64,000 nt of DNA from Psettodes erumei (GCA_016785225.1 JAFBJZ010000107.1:3472001-3536000), one strand, 5' to 3'; positions 35,701 through 48,901 are shown, counted from the first letter of the stretch. Program-made: numbers and translations. Notes: generated by a model not told the origin, from the letters alone.

Positions 35701-38500
35701 TTACAAAGTTTCTCACCACAACTGCTTTCAGTGTCACACTCTAAAAGTTGTGCAAAAGCCAAATCTGTAGACACTCTGCCAAAGCAGAGAGATAACCAGT
35801 CGACTAAGGAGGCCAAACATCCAGAGCTATCCACTAAGCCCTGCTTGTTTGGCTGGCAGTTTGATTTCTGTCGATATGGATTATTAACAGCAAATGTGAT
35901 ATTAAAGACACAGCTTTAGGGGAACTGGCAATAATTTATTACTGGTTAGTCATTATTTAGACTTTGGTGTCCTTACGTGACTGGTAGCATTGGACAGTAG
36001 AAGTCACAATGGAACGTAGCTTCCATCTGGTGGTTAAAAAATGTAAGTGCAAATTCAATGTCATTCACATTCACAACATTCACACCTTTATACAGTATGT
36101 TGTGTTACAGTGTTGAACGTAGCCTACAGTGGAAGTCCCATGGAATCAAAGATCACTGAGACCACTTTCCCCCAAACATTATGACCAGTCTGCTCTAAAG
36201 ATTAAGCCTATATGAACAGGATTTAAATTATCGCCACTGATTTTCATCTTAATTTAAGTGAGTACTGTATCTGTGCTCGTACAAGTAATATTTTACAATA
36301 ACCTTTTGTAATAGTGAACATCTAAGTACAGCTGCTAATGTTGACTGTGTTTCCACTGTTCTGGCACAGATTTGTATTCCCTTAAAAAATGAGGATTCCT
36401 GAGTAAAAACCAGTATCATTATCATTCTTGGATACCATCTGGAGTACATCCTCTGTCTGTCTTCCAAGTCTTCTGCATCTTCTGCTTCAATATTTCAAGG
36501 ATTGGATTGGGTTTTGTGTGACATTTCCTGCCATTTTCATTTAGATCATGGGAAAGAAAAGCTCTATAAAATGGATAAAACTAAGCCGAGGATGCAGGAA
36601 ATGATGGCACAGGAGTTTGAACACCATGTAGTCTGTTGATATGAGGATGTTTTTCTGCAGATAACTGAGATAATACTTAAACAGTAGCTGCCCAGGCATT
36701 CTTGAAATTGAGGCAGCTGCAGAGGCAACTCAGATCACAACAGTGACTTAGATTATCTGAAAATAAATTCTGTCGGCTGACCATTTCTCTCTTGTACAAT
36801 GAAACCGCAACAATCACACTGAGCGATAGGGATAGATTAGGGGTAGTTTTTGGATTATAAAATTAATCTTCAAAATGTCACAATTTCAAGTCATATAACA
36901 GCCTGCAAGAGACCTGGTGCAGGAAATGATAGCTTGTCAGCTTCACACCCCTCTGTGGACCGACAACAACCAATAGGACAATTTGGATACACACAGGATT
37001 TGGATTTGTGCAGAGCTGCCCTAAACCAACCAGAATAAAATAGTGTAAAGTTGTTTGGGATAATTAGGAGTTTGAGAAACATCCAAACTTTTAAATCGGT
37101 ATTGGTGAAAGATTATCAGAGGTTTTATGCTATGTCTGTTTAAGTCTAAAAGAGACACTTAAAAATCCCCCTATGGAGTTCAAGTCTGATATTTTCATAA
37201 ACAATATTATGCTAATGAATTGTGGGTGAAGCAAAGTTGGTGTAATGATGGCTGGCGCATGATTATTTAGACAGCTATAGTTGCAGTGAACCCAATTGCA
37301 AGAACCAGTTCTCTGCCCCCGATCCAGTAATGACTACGTTTATGCAGCATCCTAATTGGAATTAAAGGCATGACATTGGGTTGCTCAAATGTTGGTATAG
37401 TCTGAGTGCTTTCAAATTCATCTCTGTCTTTTGATTATTTATACTCCACAGTCAGGAACAGAGAATTTATGGGACCTAAAATCATTTCTGGGTGCTGCTC
37501 TCTCTTGTTTTGACAGCTCAGGATATGGGATTTCATTAGGATAAATACAAACTGATGAAGTGGAAGAGCACTTCTATATTTTAGTCTCAGAAATAATGCT
37601 GGACAATCACTTTCAATTATTTAATTGCAAGTCTAGTTTAATTTCTTAATTATATCCAACAGAGCCTATTTTGTTTAATGGTTGCAACAGGAACAACATC
37701 AGCAAAGCATGCCGGAGTGTTCTGAAACCCAGGGACCAAAGGCCTGGAGAGAAAGGTGCGGCACACTGACTCCACACTTCAGCCTGCTCTTATCACATCT
37801 CATCAGCCTGTTAAGTCACTGGTCCATAAAACTGTCTCCAGTGTGATGTGCCATCATCACATCACACCCTAATTTTCTTCAACAACACTTTACAGTTGAA
37901 CAAGCATGCTTTGCAATGCATAACCAGAGTGCATTGGTGAATTAGGCACCAGGGGACACCTCAAACTCTTACCGCTTATTAAACCACACCACTTCACTTT
38001 CAGGACTTGGCCATGTCAGCCCAAGCAGAGAGGATGCTTCCCTTAACAGCAAAGTGTTGCACTTTTTTTTTGTTTTGTCAGGTTGCTCGTTCATTTCACT
38101 GACTTCAGCTCATAACTAGATAGGCAAGTTTAAATGTGTGTATGCCTTTTCTGCCTATGAGCACTGCTGCGTTTGCACAGTATGCAAGTGAGGTACCGGA
38201 TGTGGAGAATAATGTTGAATCTGAGTAATTAGGAAGTGTGCGTGCACGCGCGTGTGTGTATGTGTGCTTTTGTGTCTGTCTGACTGTCTTGACTGTATGG
38301 CTGTGAGCGCACACAGAATGCAGAATGACTCCCTTAGCTGCCTTTGTCTCCCTCTGGGCCCTCCAGACTTCCCCGAGCTGAACAGATCGAGCCAGGCTGC
38401 CTCTCTCTCAGGGTCCAGGCTGGTTAACAAGCAACAGAATAAACGCCAGCTAGTTAAATTGTATGTAACTTTTTAGTTCGCGCTAATAGTGTGACCTTTA
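32780..38500. other. Non-coding spacer
   Basis: Short frames only. A GT/GC-rich patch lies at 38239-38270. No exons recognised. Confidence 0.5.
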
Positions 38501-38960
38501 TTGATTTCTTGTCTCTGCCTTCAGCTCGGCGAAACACTAATGGCATTGGTCAATAAAAAAACCATGAAGTGGAAGTTCTCAACACCCCTCCCCCCTGTGT
38601 TGACCACATCCCTAAAAATAGCCTTTCAACCACCCTCAGAGGCTGGCGAGCCAGTGCCATGACAGCTCAGTGCTCTTATTCAATACGAGCTGCACTGTTT
38701 GTTTCCCTGCTGCAGATGTAAGCAGGCTAACATGCTGAGCCATCCGCCAAACACATCCACTTCGACTCCTGTCCCTGCCAACTCCCATTCAGATGGCCGG
38801 CCACATTCAGCGAGTACCCTGCCTCTTTTAATCAATACATTTATGACACGATGAACTGAGCATAAAACAACGCTGTGACTTGGGCGCCAAATCGAAAAAC
38901 GAACAGCGGTTTCAGCAGCTGTATCTTTCTGTGCGCTCTGGGACCTACTGCTTCAAAGAA
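38500..38960. other. Candidate conserved non-coding block upstream of celf5
   Basis: Balanced base composition, several CpGs, CCTAAAAATAG (MEF2-like), GATGGCCGGCC and GGCGCCAAATCG (E2F-like), no repeat signature and no open frame. Conservation is inferred only from its look. Confidence 0.25.
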
Positions 38961-41326
38961 ATACATTCACATTTCAAAAGAACAAGTTTACAATAAAAAA
39001 TGTCTGTGTCTGTGTAGCTACCACCTACTGTTTTATTGACTGGTAATGTCAATGTGTACCCCTGCCTGCTCATGTCTTTCCCTCTACACTTGCACTTATT
39101 GAGCTTTGCAGAAAGAAATGTTATGAGCACAGTTCAATAGAGCTGAAATTATCCCCACTTCCCTCCCAAAGAAAACAACCATCTGCTCTGGATAACCCGT
39201 GTCTTTCTCCAAACTTCTAAACCCTAAACTTTGTCGACCAACCTGTTTGAGCCACAAACCACAGCCCTTTGGATGTGAACCTTTCTTTGCTGTACAGGTG
39301 TAGTGCTGGATTCAAGAGCAAGAGGGGCAGCTGACGGCGAGTCTCGCACTGCGATATAGCCATACATGAGTTGAAGTCCTGGGGAGGGGACCCCTGTGGT
39401 GCCGTTTCTCCACAGTAAGACAAGCAGTAGCAGTATTGATTCACCTTGCAGCCTGGAGCCTGCTGTCACAGACAGTATATCACTTTATTTAATCCACTGT
39501 TAAATGGGCTTTAATTAGAAATCTGTCCAGCAGATGTGTTTTAGTGAAAGGGCTGTTTGTGGCTAAGTTGTAAGTTAAACTGCACTGCCTGTTGTGCATT
39601 AGTTGTGTCATTGTTGTTCTCATTTCAGTATTTTATTCAGATGATGGATTTGGATCTGAGTGCTATTGACAGTGTCTGCAAAGAGAAGGCAAATGATGCA
39701 AATAAACCCTCTCTTGGGGGATTAGCCTGCTTGCTATTTGAAAAGTACTTACAGTAAGTCTCCTAATTTGTGGTTAATGTTTGCTGGTCCCTTGACTCAG
39801 TCTAATGAACGACTGCCGATTACAATACCTCTTGCCTTACAAATAGGGCTCTTGTGATTTACAGTACAACATGCTCAGTTACTTCTAGCATTTCATGCAG
39901 TTAGAGGCACATGTCAGTTTACATTTATATTTTCATAGCTGTGTATGTTTCAGTGTATTTCAGTGAATTACAGTGGGCTTGTATTATAAACGTCAGAGCT
40001 CTATATTTTTGAATAATAAAGCAATTTCATGTTTTTTTAAGTTCATTAATTACTATATCATGTGGAAAGACATTTTAATATTATTTTATTGGACTCTTTA
40101 AAACTTTTGAATGCATGTCCACCAGGTGTGAGTCAAACAAATCTCTTGGTCCAATAATCTTGGCACAGTACAAAAATAATACATTTTCATCAAATCACAG
40201 AAATGGGAGTAAAAACCCTGAATTGATTCCTGTCCTTTCAAAAATAGCTAAGGACGATGTTAGAACTTGTCAGATACTGTGAAGTCAGAAAAGTGGGAGA
40301 TGAGCCTCTTTTCTATCAGACTAAGTCTTCCTCTCTTTTCAATATTGTTTCATAGTTGAGCTGTAATATTCAGGAAATACAGTGCATTATCACTAAAATG
40401 GACCTCCAACATATTTAATTTGCAGAAAATTGAAAGATAGGTTCACATTTTCCTCAACATTATATATACTATATATAAACACATAATACAATTCAAAGAA
40501 AACAGTGAAAACAGGGTTACTGAGCACTGCAGTCTTTTCTTCTCTCAGTGCTTTCTAAGAAGTGAGCCCTGGTATAACTCAAAAATGAGAGACAAATGAG
40601 AGACAAAATTCACAGTCCTCATTCTGTGCAAAAATCGGTCTAGAACATAATATTAGGACTCAGAGGTTCAAGTTAGACAAATTAAGAAGGTATCTGCCAA
40701 ACACACAGTGTCTGGTTTGGAAATCCCATGTGGTTTTGCCAGACCCTGTTTCCTTGCTGACCTGCATTAGCGAAACAGTGTAGTAACACAAAAAGTGAAT
40801 TTTGTACTAAAAAGACTAACTTTGGAAATCAACCACTTAATTCAGGTACTGCTGAGGTCTCATATTGTAGGTCTACTCAAGCATGAGGCAAGCAAGAAGC
40901 AAGATATACTGCTTATTTTTTAATTATACTTTTCTTCACCACGTTTCAGAGGGAAAAGTTGTTATATTTTACTCCATTTATGTGCAGTGTGTTCGCTGTT
41001 GTCAATGAAATTTTATCCAATTGATCCACTGCAGTAGATTTTACTTGACTAATTTTATTTACTGCATGAGTCAGACCATTGCTGAGCTACTTTTACCAAG
41101 TACCAAAGTCAAGGATTTGCAGTAGTTCATCCAGCACTGTTTAGAAGGCATGTACTTCACAAACAGGCTCTGAAAGCAAACGTACTTAAAAAAAAAAAAA
41201 AAAAAGGATGTCCAGAGTATTTCAGTCTACACTACCGAAATTGTCTCTCCTCAGGTGAAGTACATCATAAGTGACACTGGGTGTCACTCCAGAGCGTCTA
41301 ATAACGCTCCCGTGCGCCTCTATCAC

Positions 41327-41357
41327 CCCCCCCGCGCGCGCGCGCGCCCTGTGTGCT

Positions 41358-41431
<74 letters not shown>

Positions 41432-41460
41432 GCGTGCGTGCGTGCGCGTGTGCGTGTTGT
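41327..41460 (+). repeat. (CG)n-(TG)n alternating purine-pyrimidine tract at the celf5 5' end
   Basis: A run of C followed by six or so CG units (41331-41347), then a few bases, then a (TG)n microsatellite from about 41360 to 41426 that degrades into TGCG/TGTG units to 41460. It lies 125-260 bp upstream of the celf5 ATG and so in the promoter or 5'UTR. The sequence type favours Z-DNA; formation is not shown. Confidence 0.9.
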
Positions 41461-41518
41461 GTGTGTTGTGTGTCGGATAGAAAGTCAGCCTGGTTTCCAG
41501 CTGAGCGCTTGCTCTCTC

Positions 41519-41521
<3 letters not shown>

Positions 41522-41551
<30 letters not shown>
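41522..41551 (+). repeat. (TG)n microsatellite just upstream of celf5 ATG
   Basis: About 14 TG units ending 33 bp before the ATG at 41585, so probably transcribed as a GU repeat in the 5'UTR. Confidence 0.9.
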
Positions 41552-41584
41552 TGTCATTATTATCCACTCTGCTCCCAGCTCAGA

Positions 41585-41945
41585 ATGGCCAGATTCACTC
41601 AGACTGAAACAAGAAGGCAGCACCATCCACAGCAGCCCCAGCAGCCCGTTCACTCCAGCCTGGTTTTCACCGGACCGGGGGCGCCACCGACCCAACAACC
41701 ACTTCTACTTATCCCACATCAGCACCAGTACCCTCAGATCACATTCCCGAAACCCATGAACGGGTCAGAACCCATTTCCATTCATCCGGAGAGCGGCACC
41801 ATGAAAGACCAAGATGCCATTAAGCTGTTTATCGGGCAGATACCGCGGAACTTGGAGGAAAAAGACCTGAAACCTCTGTTTGAACAGTTTGGGAAAATCC
41901 ACGAACTGACAGTTCTCAAGGACCGATACACCGGCATGCACAAAG
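41585..41945 (+). CDS. celf5: celf5 coding exon 1 (5' part of CUGBP/Elav-like RNA-binding protein)
   Basis: CELF proteins bind GU-rich RNA through three RRMs and control splicing, stability and translation; CELF5 is brain-enriched. This exon codes 120 residues plus one base and ends at AAAG/GTAATG. The N-terminus MARFTQTETRRQ resembles human CELF5 (MARLTESEARRQ), which is why I choose CELF5 over CELF3/4/6. A Gln/Pro/His-rich stretch follows, then from Met73 the conserved MKDQDAIKLFIGQIPR with RNP2 at about 81-86 and ELTVLKDRYTGMHK at the end. The pre-RRM segment is about 72 residues, longer than in human CELF5 (about 37). The ATG at 41585 has A at -3 and G at +4 and is the first in-frame ATG; Met73 (41801) is a possible alternative start. 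Exons 3 onward are outside the window. Confidence 0.93.
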
Positions 41946-42905
41946 GTAATGTGACGCCCCTCAAACGGCTGTGAGGACCATATCCGAATAATTGTTTATT
42001 ATTTTCTGTTCATTTGGGACATATTGGTGGGAAAAGAATAAGGCTGAGAATATTATTTATTTGTCACTATTTGTCACAAAAGTATGGTATCAGGCATAAT
42101 CCAGAAATGATATCAGTCTACTATCCCAAAACATTCGTTCGTAACATCATGCGCATCATTGCTCATATTTTCATCTTACATTCATGAGGTTTGGCATTTT
42201 GACCCATTTCTGATCGTTTTGCTTTTTTTTTAAGTTGTCACGCGTTAAGACGCTTGAATATTTTTCCGAGTCTTCGTTTCTCCATCTTGATAATTCCACT
42301 TTTTTTTTTATTACACGGGCAATCAAATTGGTTAGCTTTACAAATATCTCGAGTTCGCTCAGTTTCACGAACGAAAGGGTGACAAACTGTGTTGTCTTTG
42401 TTCTTTATTTGATCCCAGTTGAAGAGTATTTTCTTAACACGCTCCTAAGTGGGGCAGAGGCGCTCGGGAAGGATGCATTTTTAAAGAGCCTTCCCTTTGC
42501 CAGTCCCATCTTTTCGCGGAGGGACGGCATCATTTATTCATCCATATGCTTTCTTTAACATCTCCCCATGTGCGAATGGAGCGGGCCGGGTGCGAGCCCG
42601 ACGCAGCGAAATCAGTTCAGTACCACCGCGTCTCCAAAGGGCGCAGGAGCTGTCACAAGATGACGGACGTCGCCACGGAGAGTGGGCAGTGATGCTGCTC
42701 TGCTCCCGCTGAAATGGAAGACTTGGGGTGGGGGTGTGTAAATCCACCCAGTTCGCTATATATGCAGTCACAACTTCCATCCTCCATAATGAAGTTGGTT
42801 TGTCAAGGATATACGGGGCAGAGATCACTGCCTGGGTGGGAAAAAAAACATTTCATAATACGCCCCCCCACCACCCACCCCCTACCTCCTCACACGCAGT
42901 GTAGT

Positions 42906-42958
42906 CGTCATCATCATCATCATCATCGTCATCATCCTTATCAGCATCATCATTCATA
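42906..42958 (+). repeat. (CAT)n trinucleotide repeat
   Basis: About 15 imperfect CAT/CGT units. Confidence 0.9.
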
Positions 42959-44884
42959 ACCACAACACTTGCAACCAACTTTGATTTTGCTATGTGATTT
43001 GCACTCAGCCAAATTCAAAAAGAAATAAATAGAATAGAAATAAAACCTCCTGAGGACTCTCGGTTGAAATAATGACACTGTGACAGAAGCTTTCATGATC
43101 ACCAGCATTTTAATCATTGGTTTTATTGCAATCATCATTTTTAACATATTGGGTCAATGCACTACTGATCTTGTTTGCAACATCATGATTGAAGAGGGAA
43201 GGAATATTTATGCCTTAATGTGCGATTCTGAAACTGCTAGAGGAATGTTACAGAGCAGGAACACAACCATGATCGTCGTTTTGTCACAGCGCTGCTCTCT
43301 CTGAATGCCATTTTGGATTCTTCATCTTGCACTCCTGCAGAGCAGATGCTGATACTCGCATGTGAAGGATGTTCGTGCAGGAGATAAGCCTTTTATTGCA
43401 GTGACATTTAGGGGAAAAAAGACAAATAACAATCTGTGACAGGAATGTAAATGTCATTTGCAAACATTGTCATGTCTTCTATGACATATAGAATCACCTA
43501 CAGTACAGAAGATGCAAGATTTGTAACCATTACACAGCTGTAACACCCATGCACTGAGTGCTTGCCAAATGACTGAAGACACAGTATTTCATCAAACAAC
43601 ATTAACTAACTGAAGTAAGATTAAAATAAATGGAATTAAAGTGACATAGGACAAATATATCAATATATTTTATTTTTTATGTGTATGCCCATGCTTGAAA
43701 TTAGCTGAAGGTCTGAAATATTTGCTGCAGTCTGCCATCACATTGGATAAGAAAATGTTAAAGTTAATGAAGGTTTCATGCCACACATAGATAATGTTTC
43801 AAGAAGCCTCATGCCTACTGCTCCTCTGATAATATGGTCGCTATTGTAGATGGGAAGACACACATTTGGCATTCGGTATGTTTGCGTGTGCATGTGTGTA
43901 CATATATATACTAAAATGTCATTGCCCCATGTGCATAATGATTCCAGCATTTATCTCTTGAGTGATTGTCATCTTATCATGGTGTCACGGGAAAAATGCT
44001 TTTAAGCTTGTTTTCATAGAGAGATCAAATAGAGCTTTGATAGATCTGCATATGATTCAAATATATGACACAGTTACAACTCCAATAATAATTTAGTTAT
44101 TAATTATTAGCGTAGCATTAGCAGCATAAATATAGTGAGTTAATTTACCCATGGTGTTTGACATTTTAATTTTTTAATTTTTTATTTTCTTCATGTTATT
44201 TTAGTAAACACCATTGGTTTATTCCATCAATCACGTAAAGAAAACCCCTAAAAATATATACAGTATATGCATTAGGAACTCTAAAATTTATATATACTGT
44301 TTGATTTCAGTCAGTCTGTACGACCCTTTTGAAATGCAAAGCTCAAATAAAAAGACTTACAAAAGTGTTTAACTGAAAGATGCATCATGTCAACATAAAC
44401 ATTAGCTTGTGTAATGTAGGTAAATTTGATCATTAAAGTAAGTAAGTAATAATAAAATATCAAATGTAAATTCTGAATCTCAAATTGAATTTCTGCCCTT
44501 ATCCATGAACCTACAAACAGCTAATTAATTTAAGACAAGTAAGTCAAATCAACTGGCTTAGAATGTAATGAATTGTGGCTACACAATTAACAACACATAA
44601 GCAAACTCTAATATGAAAATGATCTCGATGAGGTTATTTTTTTAGTTAATCATGTTATTAAGCAGAAAGGATTATGAGCATGGATCCCAACGGACAGAGT
44701 GGAACAGTACCCTCAAAGAGAAACATTCACATACAAAAACATTGATGGACAGAAGGACACACATACACATACTATTTTCATCAGACTAAGTGCCGTGCAT
44801 AGTCATCGTTTGGTCATTTTGATTTTCATTTTGTCCACATTGTGCTTTGTGTGTTTATTATTTCCTCTTTTCTTATGCAACTTA

Positions 44885-44897
44885 CCCCCCCCCCCCC
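44885..44897 (+). repeat. Poly-C tract
   Basis: Thirteen C followed directly by AG, giving an acceptor-like look, but no exon follows. Confidence 0.85.
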
Positions 44898-45000
44898 AGT
44901 AATCCATGAGGGAAAACATGGAATTAGTTTGTAAAGCATGATAATAATGCATGGCCATAATAACTTGACTCAAGAGGATTAGCAAATGTGCATTGTCTGA

Positions 45001-45230
45001 AGCAGCAGTCTCTTGGGCGATCAGCTGGTTGCCTCCCTAAACAGTGGCTGCCTCTGCCAATTAAAAATTCAGTCTAGTCTGCCTCTTCAAATGATTAATT
45101 CTGCCCACGCTGTCGATGGCCTGCCAATTATTGTCGCCCAATTGGTATTAATAGGTAGAGGATTTCCTGATGTTGAATTTATCACAGACTGTGAAAACTT
45201 CCCCCTTTGGCTCTAATTAGCTTCCACTTA
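45001..45230. other. Candidate conserved non-coding element in celf5 intron 1
   Basis: Repeat-free, with clustered homeodomain-type cores (CCAATTAAAAATT, GATTAATTC, CCAATTATTG, CCAATTGGTATTAATAGG, CTAATTAGC). Enhancer role is inference. Confidence 0.3.
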
Positions 45231-47550
45231 TAGCCCATGCAGAATGCATACTTGTACGTTTATACACATGCCTGTATGTACAACCAAGGCTAATCAGCAG
45301 TCATTAGTCTTATTTTTATACGTTAAGGTAGCTGTTAGTCCAGTTCTTTAAAAATAACAGTTCACTTTCGAAAAACTGAATGCATACCATTCTCAGACCA
45401 AAGCTGAATCTTTTTCATTGTAAATTTTTGTCAAAGTTGTTTCATTTGTCAAGACAGATTATATCCAATGAGTTTGTTTGAGATGAACTAATCTCAAGTA
45501 ATCTTCCTTCATACAGTTAAGTAACATGCACTCAAAGAAGAGAGACAGAGGTAGAAGAAAAGATTTTTTTTCTCTGCAGGTGTGATTCAGCACAGAAAAA
45601 AGACAGATGAACGAAACAATCCCTATGCTGCTCCAATCTGCCGGCCAAGGCGGCCCAGTAATATTAAGCTAGTGTCGGGTATCATTGTGTTAATGCATTT
45701 ATAAATGGACCAGAGATATTGCCGTAGACCTCAGCCAAGCAGAAGCATATTAAATCACAGAATAATCTAATGAAATATTTATTCAAGTTTTTATCCCCCC
45801 CTCTGACTCTGATGGTAGATATTATTCTTCTGTGGGTTGTCCTCCCAATATATAGGAGAGAAGGAAGGAAAAAGGAGTAGTAGGAGTAGGAGCATAGCAT
45901 ATGCATCAAACAAAAATGACATGGCATTAATCTGAGGCCAAAGTTTTTATAATTAAACCTGAAAGGCATTGGCACTGATTTAAGTAATCTCTGGCTTGTT
46001 GAACCCTTTCTCTCCTCTTGATATGATGGAAGTGTGAGTGCATCCATGTGTCTCCATATTGTGGGCTCCTTATGGAAAGATCACGGCATTGCTGTATAGG
46101 ACAGCTTCCCCCCTGAGGAAACAGATGGAATATATTCAGTTACCGACCATAAAAAGAGCTGTATAAGTGACATGCATAGTAGATACTGTACATAAACACG
46201 CTGTGATATTAATTTAATAGATATCAGTGTAGCATAGGGCTTTTGCCAGTACAATGATTGTGGGGGTCACCAATGAAAGTAAACAATTTCATAAAGGATT
46301 TAAGAAGAAGTGACTACCAGTCCACCTGCATATGGGAACACAGTCACAGGGACAATTCTCAGAAACAATTCTCAGGCTCCTTTCAGTTTTGTGCAGTGAT
46401 TCGATTTAACAAATCTAGAATAAAATCTTCTGTCAGGGCCAGTGAGCGAAGGCCACCGAGCCAAGCTATTGCAGTAACAACACTCACTTCGCAATCTTTA
46501 AATGTCTGTAAATATTGTAATAAGCAACAGGGCTTTCCTCATAAAAGATGCAGCAGCTCAACTGGTACTGACAGGCGCTATGGGCCTTGACTTCAGGATG
46601 AGGAGTGCTGCCTCTCCCTCTCTCTCCTCCTCTTTTCTGTTGGTTTTCCAAGGAGATTGCCAATCACAGATGCCGACAAGGCCGCGCTCTGCTGGAGGTT
46701 AGTGTCCACACACCAAACTCACCTGGCTTTTATTCTGTCTTCACTTCTTTCCCCTTAATCCCAGCCCAAGAGAGCCTTTCAGATGGATTGATTTCCTGCA
46801 CCAATGAAACATTCATTATGGCTTGCAGTATATTTTGCTTTCAGTATATTGAAAATGCCTTTATTCCATGACCTTTGTGGAATATGTTTGCTGTTAATGG
46901 GTGCCTAGAGCAGGGCTGCATATGGAAAAATGTAGTGTGAGATTTCAGAGAAACATGGACCATCTTTATCACAGGGGCACTTGTTTATGATACCTATGGT
47001 ACCTGTGTAATTCATTAAATGGGCTAAAAGAAGCTGAGAATCTTTCAACTGTGTCACGTTTGAATTTGTTGATGCAAATGTTTTGCTGCTATTATTGTGT
47101 GGTGCATGTTGATGCCAGTAAATATAGCCCAAAAGACAGCAGTGGTCAAAATAGGCATTGAAAAATGAGGGTTAGGGTTAAAAATTTTTGCTTGTGCATT
47201 GATATACTGATTTTTTGGAGGCTGACTTTGAGTTATTGTTGATAGAGATGATACAACAAGAAAGGGAGTACATTTATTTCATTAGAAAATTGTAAGGGTA
47301 CTTTCTTCTGTTTGTACTAACAGTGTTTTCCCATTCCAAAGAGGGGATGTTTGGATTATTTTGTTGTGTTGCAAGTCACATCTCTTTTCTAAAGGTAGAG
47401 CTGGTACAACTATACCACCTTCTTGTTCAGGCACAAAGGTTACAGCTATTTCCTTAGTCTAAATAGAGGGATAGAAGCCTATCTATTTTGTATGTGTAGC
47501 TTAGCAGAGAGTGCTATTGCCTACAGAGCAGAGTGTACTCTTATGAAGCG

Positions 47551-47615
47551 GGGGTGGGTGGGGGGGTTATAAAGGCACCGAGGGAAAAAAAGGAGGGAGT
47601 GAGGGAGGAGGGGGT
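47551..47615 (+). repeat. G-rich tract
   Basis: GGGGGTGGGTGGGGGGG then a GA/GGA-rich stretch; quadruplex-prone in the sense RNA. Confidence 0.8.
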
Positions 47616-48054
47616 TGGTGGTTTCTGTTAGAATAGCATGAGCTCTTTAATGTTGTGTTTGAGCCTGACTGGGCACAGATTCATTTTAGAAGGAAAATGA
47701 AATAACAAGGGAGAGGGGAGAGAGGAGATTTTAATGCAATGTTTTGTGATAATCCCTCTCCATTTTGGAATGGTTCAGGAGAACTCATGCGATAAAGCCT
47801 TGTACAAGCCTGGAAAATAATAAGTTATTTGTCTTGCCTTATAGTACTGTGCCCTTGGAGGGCCCGCTAACCCCCATGTTTTGGCCAAAAAACAATCACA
47901 GATTAGTCAAGCTGTCATATCTCTCTGATTGCCAAATGGTTGAGCCCTTGATGCCGGTGTGAATGAACAATGCGAAAATGTCGTACATGTATCTGCCTCA
48001 GAGTGCACAGGAACGCAGAGCTGAGCGGGTATGACTTAGCACTGTCACTCGATC

Positions 48055-48088
48055 CCTCTCTGTCACACGGCCCAGCGTGACAGAGAGG
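48055..48088 (+). other. 12-bp perfect hairpin
   Basis: CCTCTCTGTCAC (48055-48066) and its exact reverse complement GTGACAGAGAGG (48077-48088) surround a 10-base loop. The surrounding sequence has no repeat signature. Confidence 0.85.
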
Positions 48089-48323
48089 AATTGGACAGGG
48101 AGGATGGCACATGTATGCAGCGGGGCCCACAAGGCCACTGACAGACAGACACATGGGCACAGAACAATGGATGAATGGACAGATGGATAAGTGGAGGGAA
48201 AAGTGTTTGTCAGAGATGCAGAAACAAACGGCTGCTTTTATCCCCAGGCTGTGGGAGAATAGAGTGATGGCTCAGCTTGGAACATGGAGGATCCCTCTGA
48301 CAGGTTGAGAGCTGCTTGGGCAC

Positions 48324-48372
48324 TGGGGGGTGGGGGGGTGGGGGGGTTGGAAGGTGGAGGAGGTGGAGGGGC
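48324..48372 (+). repeat. G-rich quadruplex-prone tract
   Basis: Runs of 6, 7 and 7 G separated by single T, followed by GGAGG units. Confidence 0.9.
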
Positions 48373-48901
48373 AGAGGCCAAATTTGGCAGATGTATGAAA
48401 TAATCACCAGCTGTTTTCACAAGATTTGAAGAAGAAGAAGAAATTTGTTCTAGGAATGTGACTAATAGTTGCTGCAAATACATATACTGTTTTTATTACC
48501 TGAAAATATAGGCAACACTTAAAAAAGTTATTTACTTAGTAGCTGAGACAATGGAATAAAAGATGCAAAAAATTTAATTTTGAAATGACATGAATACTTT
48601 TTATTAAAGATATTAAGCAATCCACATCTCGTGATGAAGACACATTTCCAATTGGAAAATGTCTATGAATGCTCAGGTCCGTGAGGGATGTGTGAAGATA
48701 CATGCTGCTCAGCAGGGTTATAAATAGAAATTCTGTGGTATTTCCGAAAATAGGTTAAGCTGCCGTTGCTGCACTGCTGGCATGACATCACTGATTGCCT
48801 GCCAGCCTCCCCCAAAAGACTGCTCCCATACTGTGCTCAAAAGGAGGGAGAGAATGAGGGAGAGACAGAGGGAGCATCTGTGGACGACTGTAGGGCCATG
48901 T

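Larger units (their letters stand above)
27281..41250. other. creb3l3-celf5 intergenic spacer
   Basis: About 14 kb between two divergently transcribed genes (creb3l3 left, celf5 right), so both promoters face this spacer. No open frame has recognisable homology. It holds the degenerate repeats listed separately and, at 38500-38960, an unusually repeat-free, CpG-bearing block. Confidence 0.6.

Noticed and set aside
39217..39469. Two overlapping minus-strand frames, one Cys-containing
   Set aside because: Considered as a lost exon, but no family could be named and no convincing splice borders were found.
41222..41698. Long frames coding (CV)n or (HT)n repeats around the (TG)n tracts
   Set aside because: They are products of dinucleotide repeats, not proteins.
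44885..44899. Poly-C followed by AG as a splice acceptor
   Set aside because: No open exon or donor follows, and no CELF-type sequence is present.
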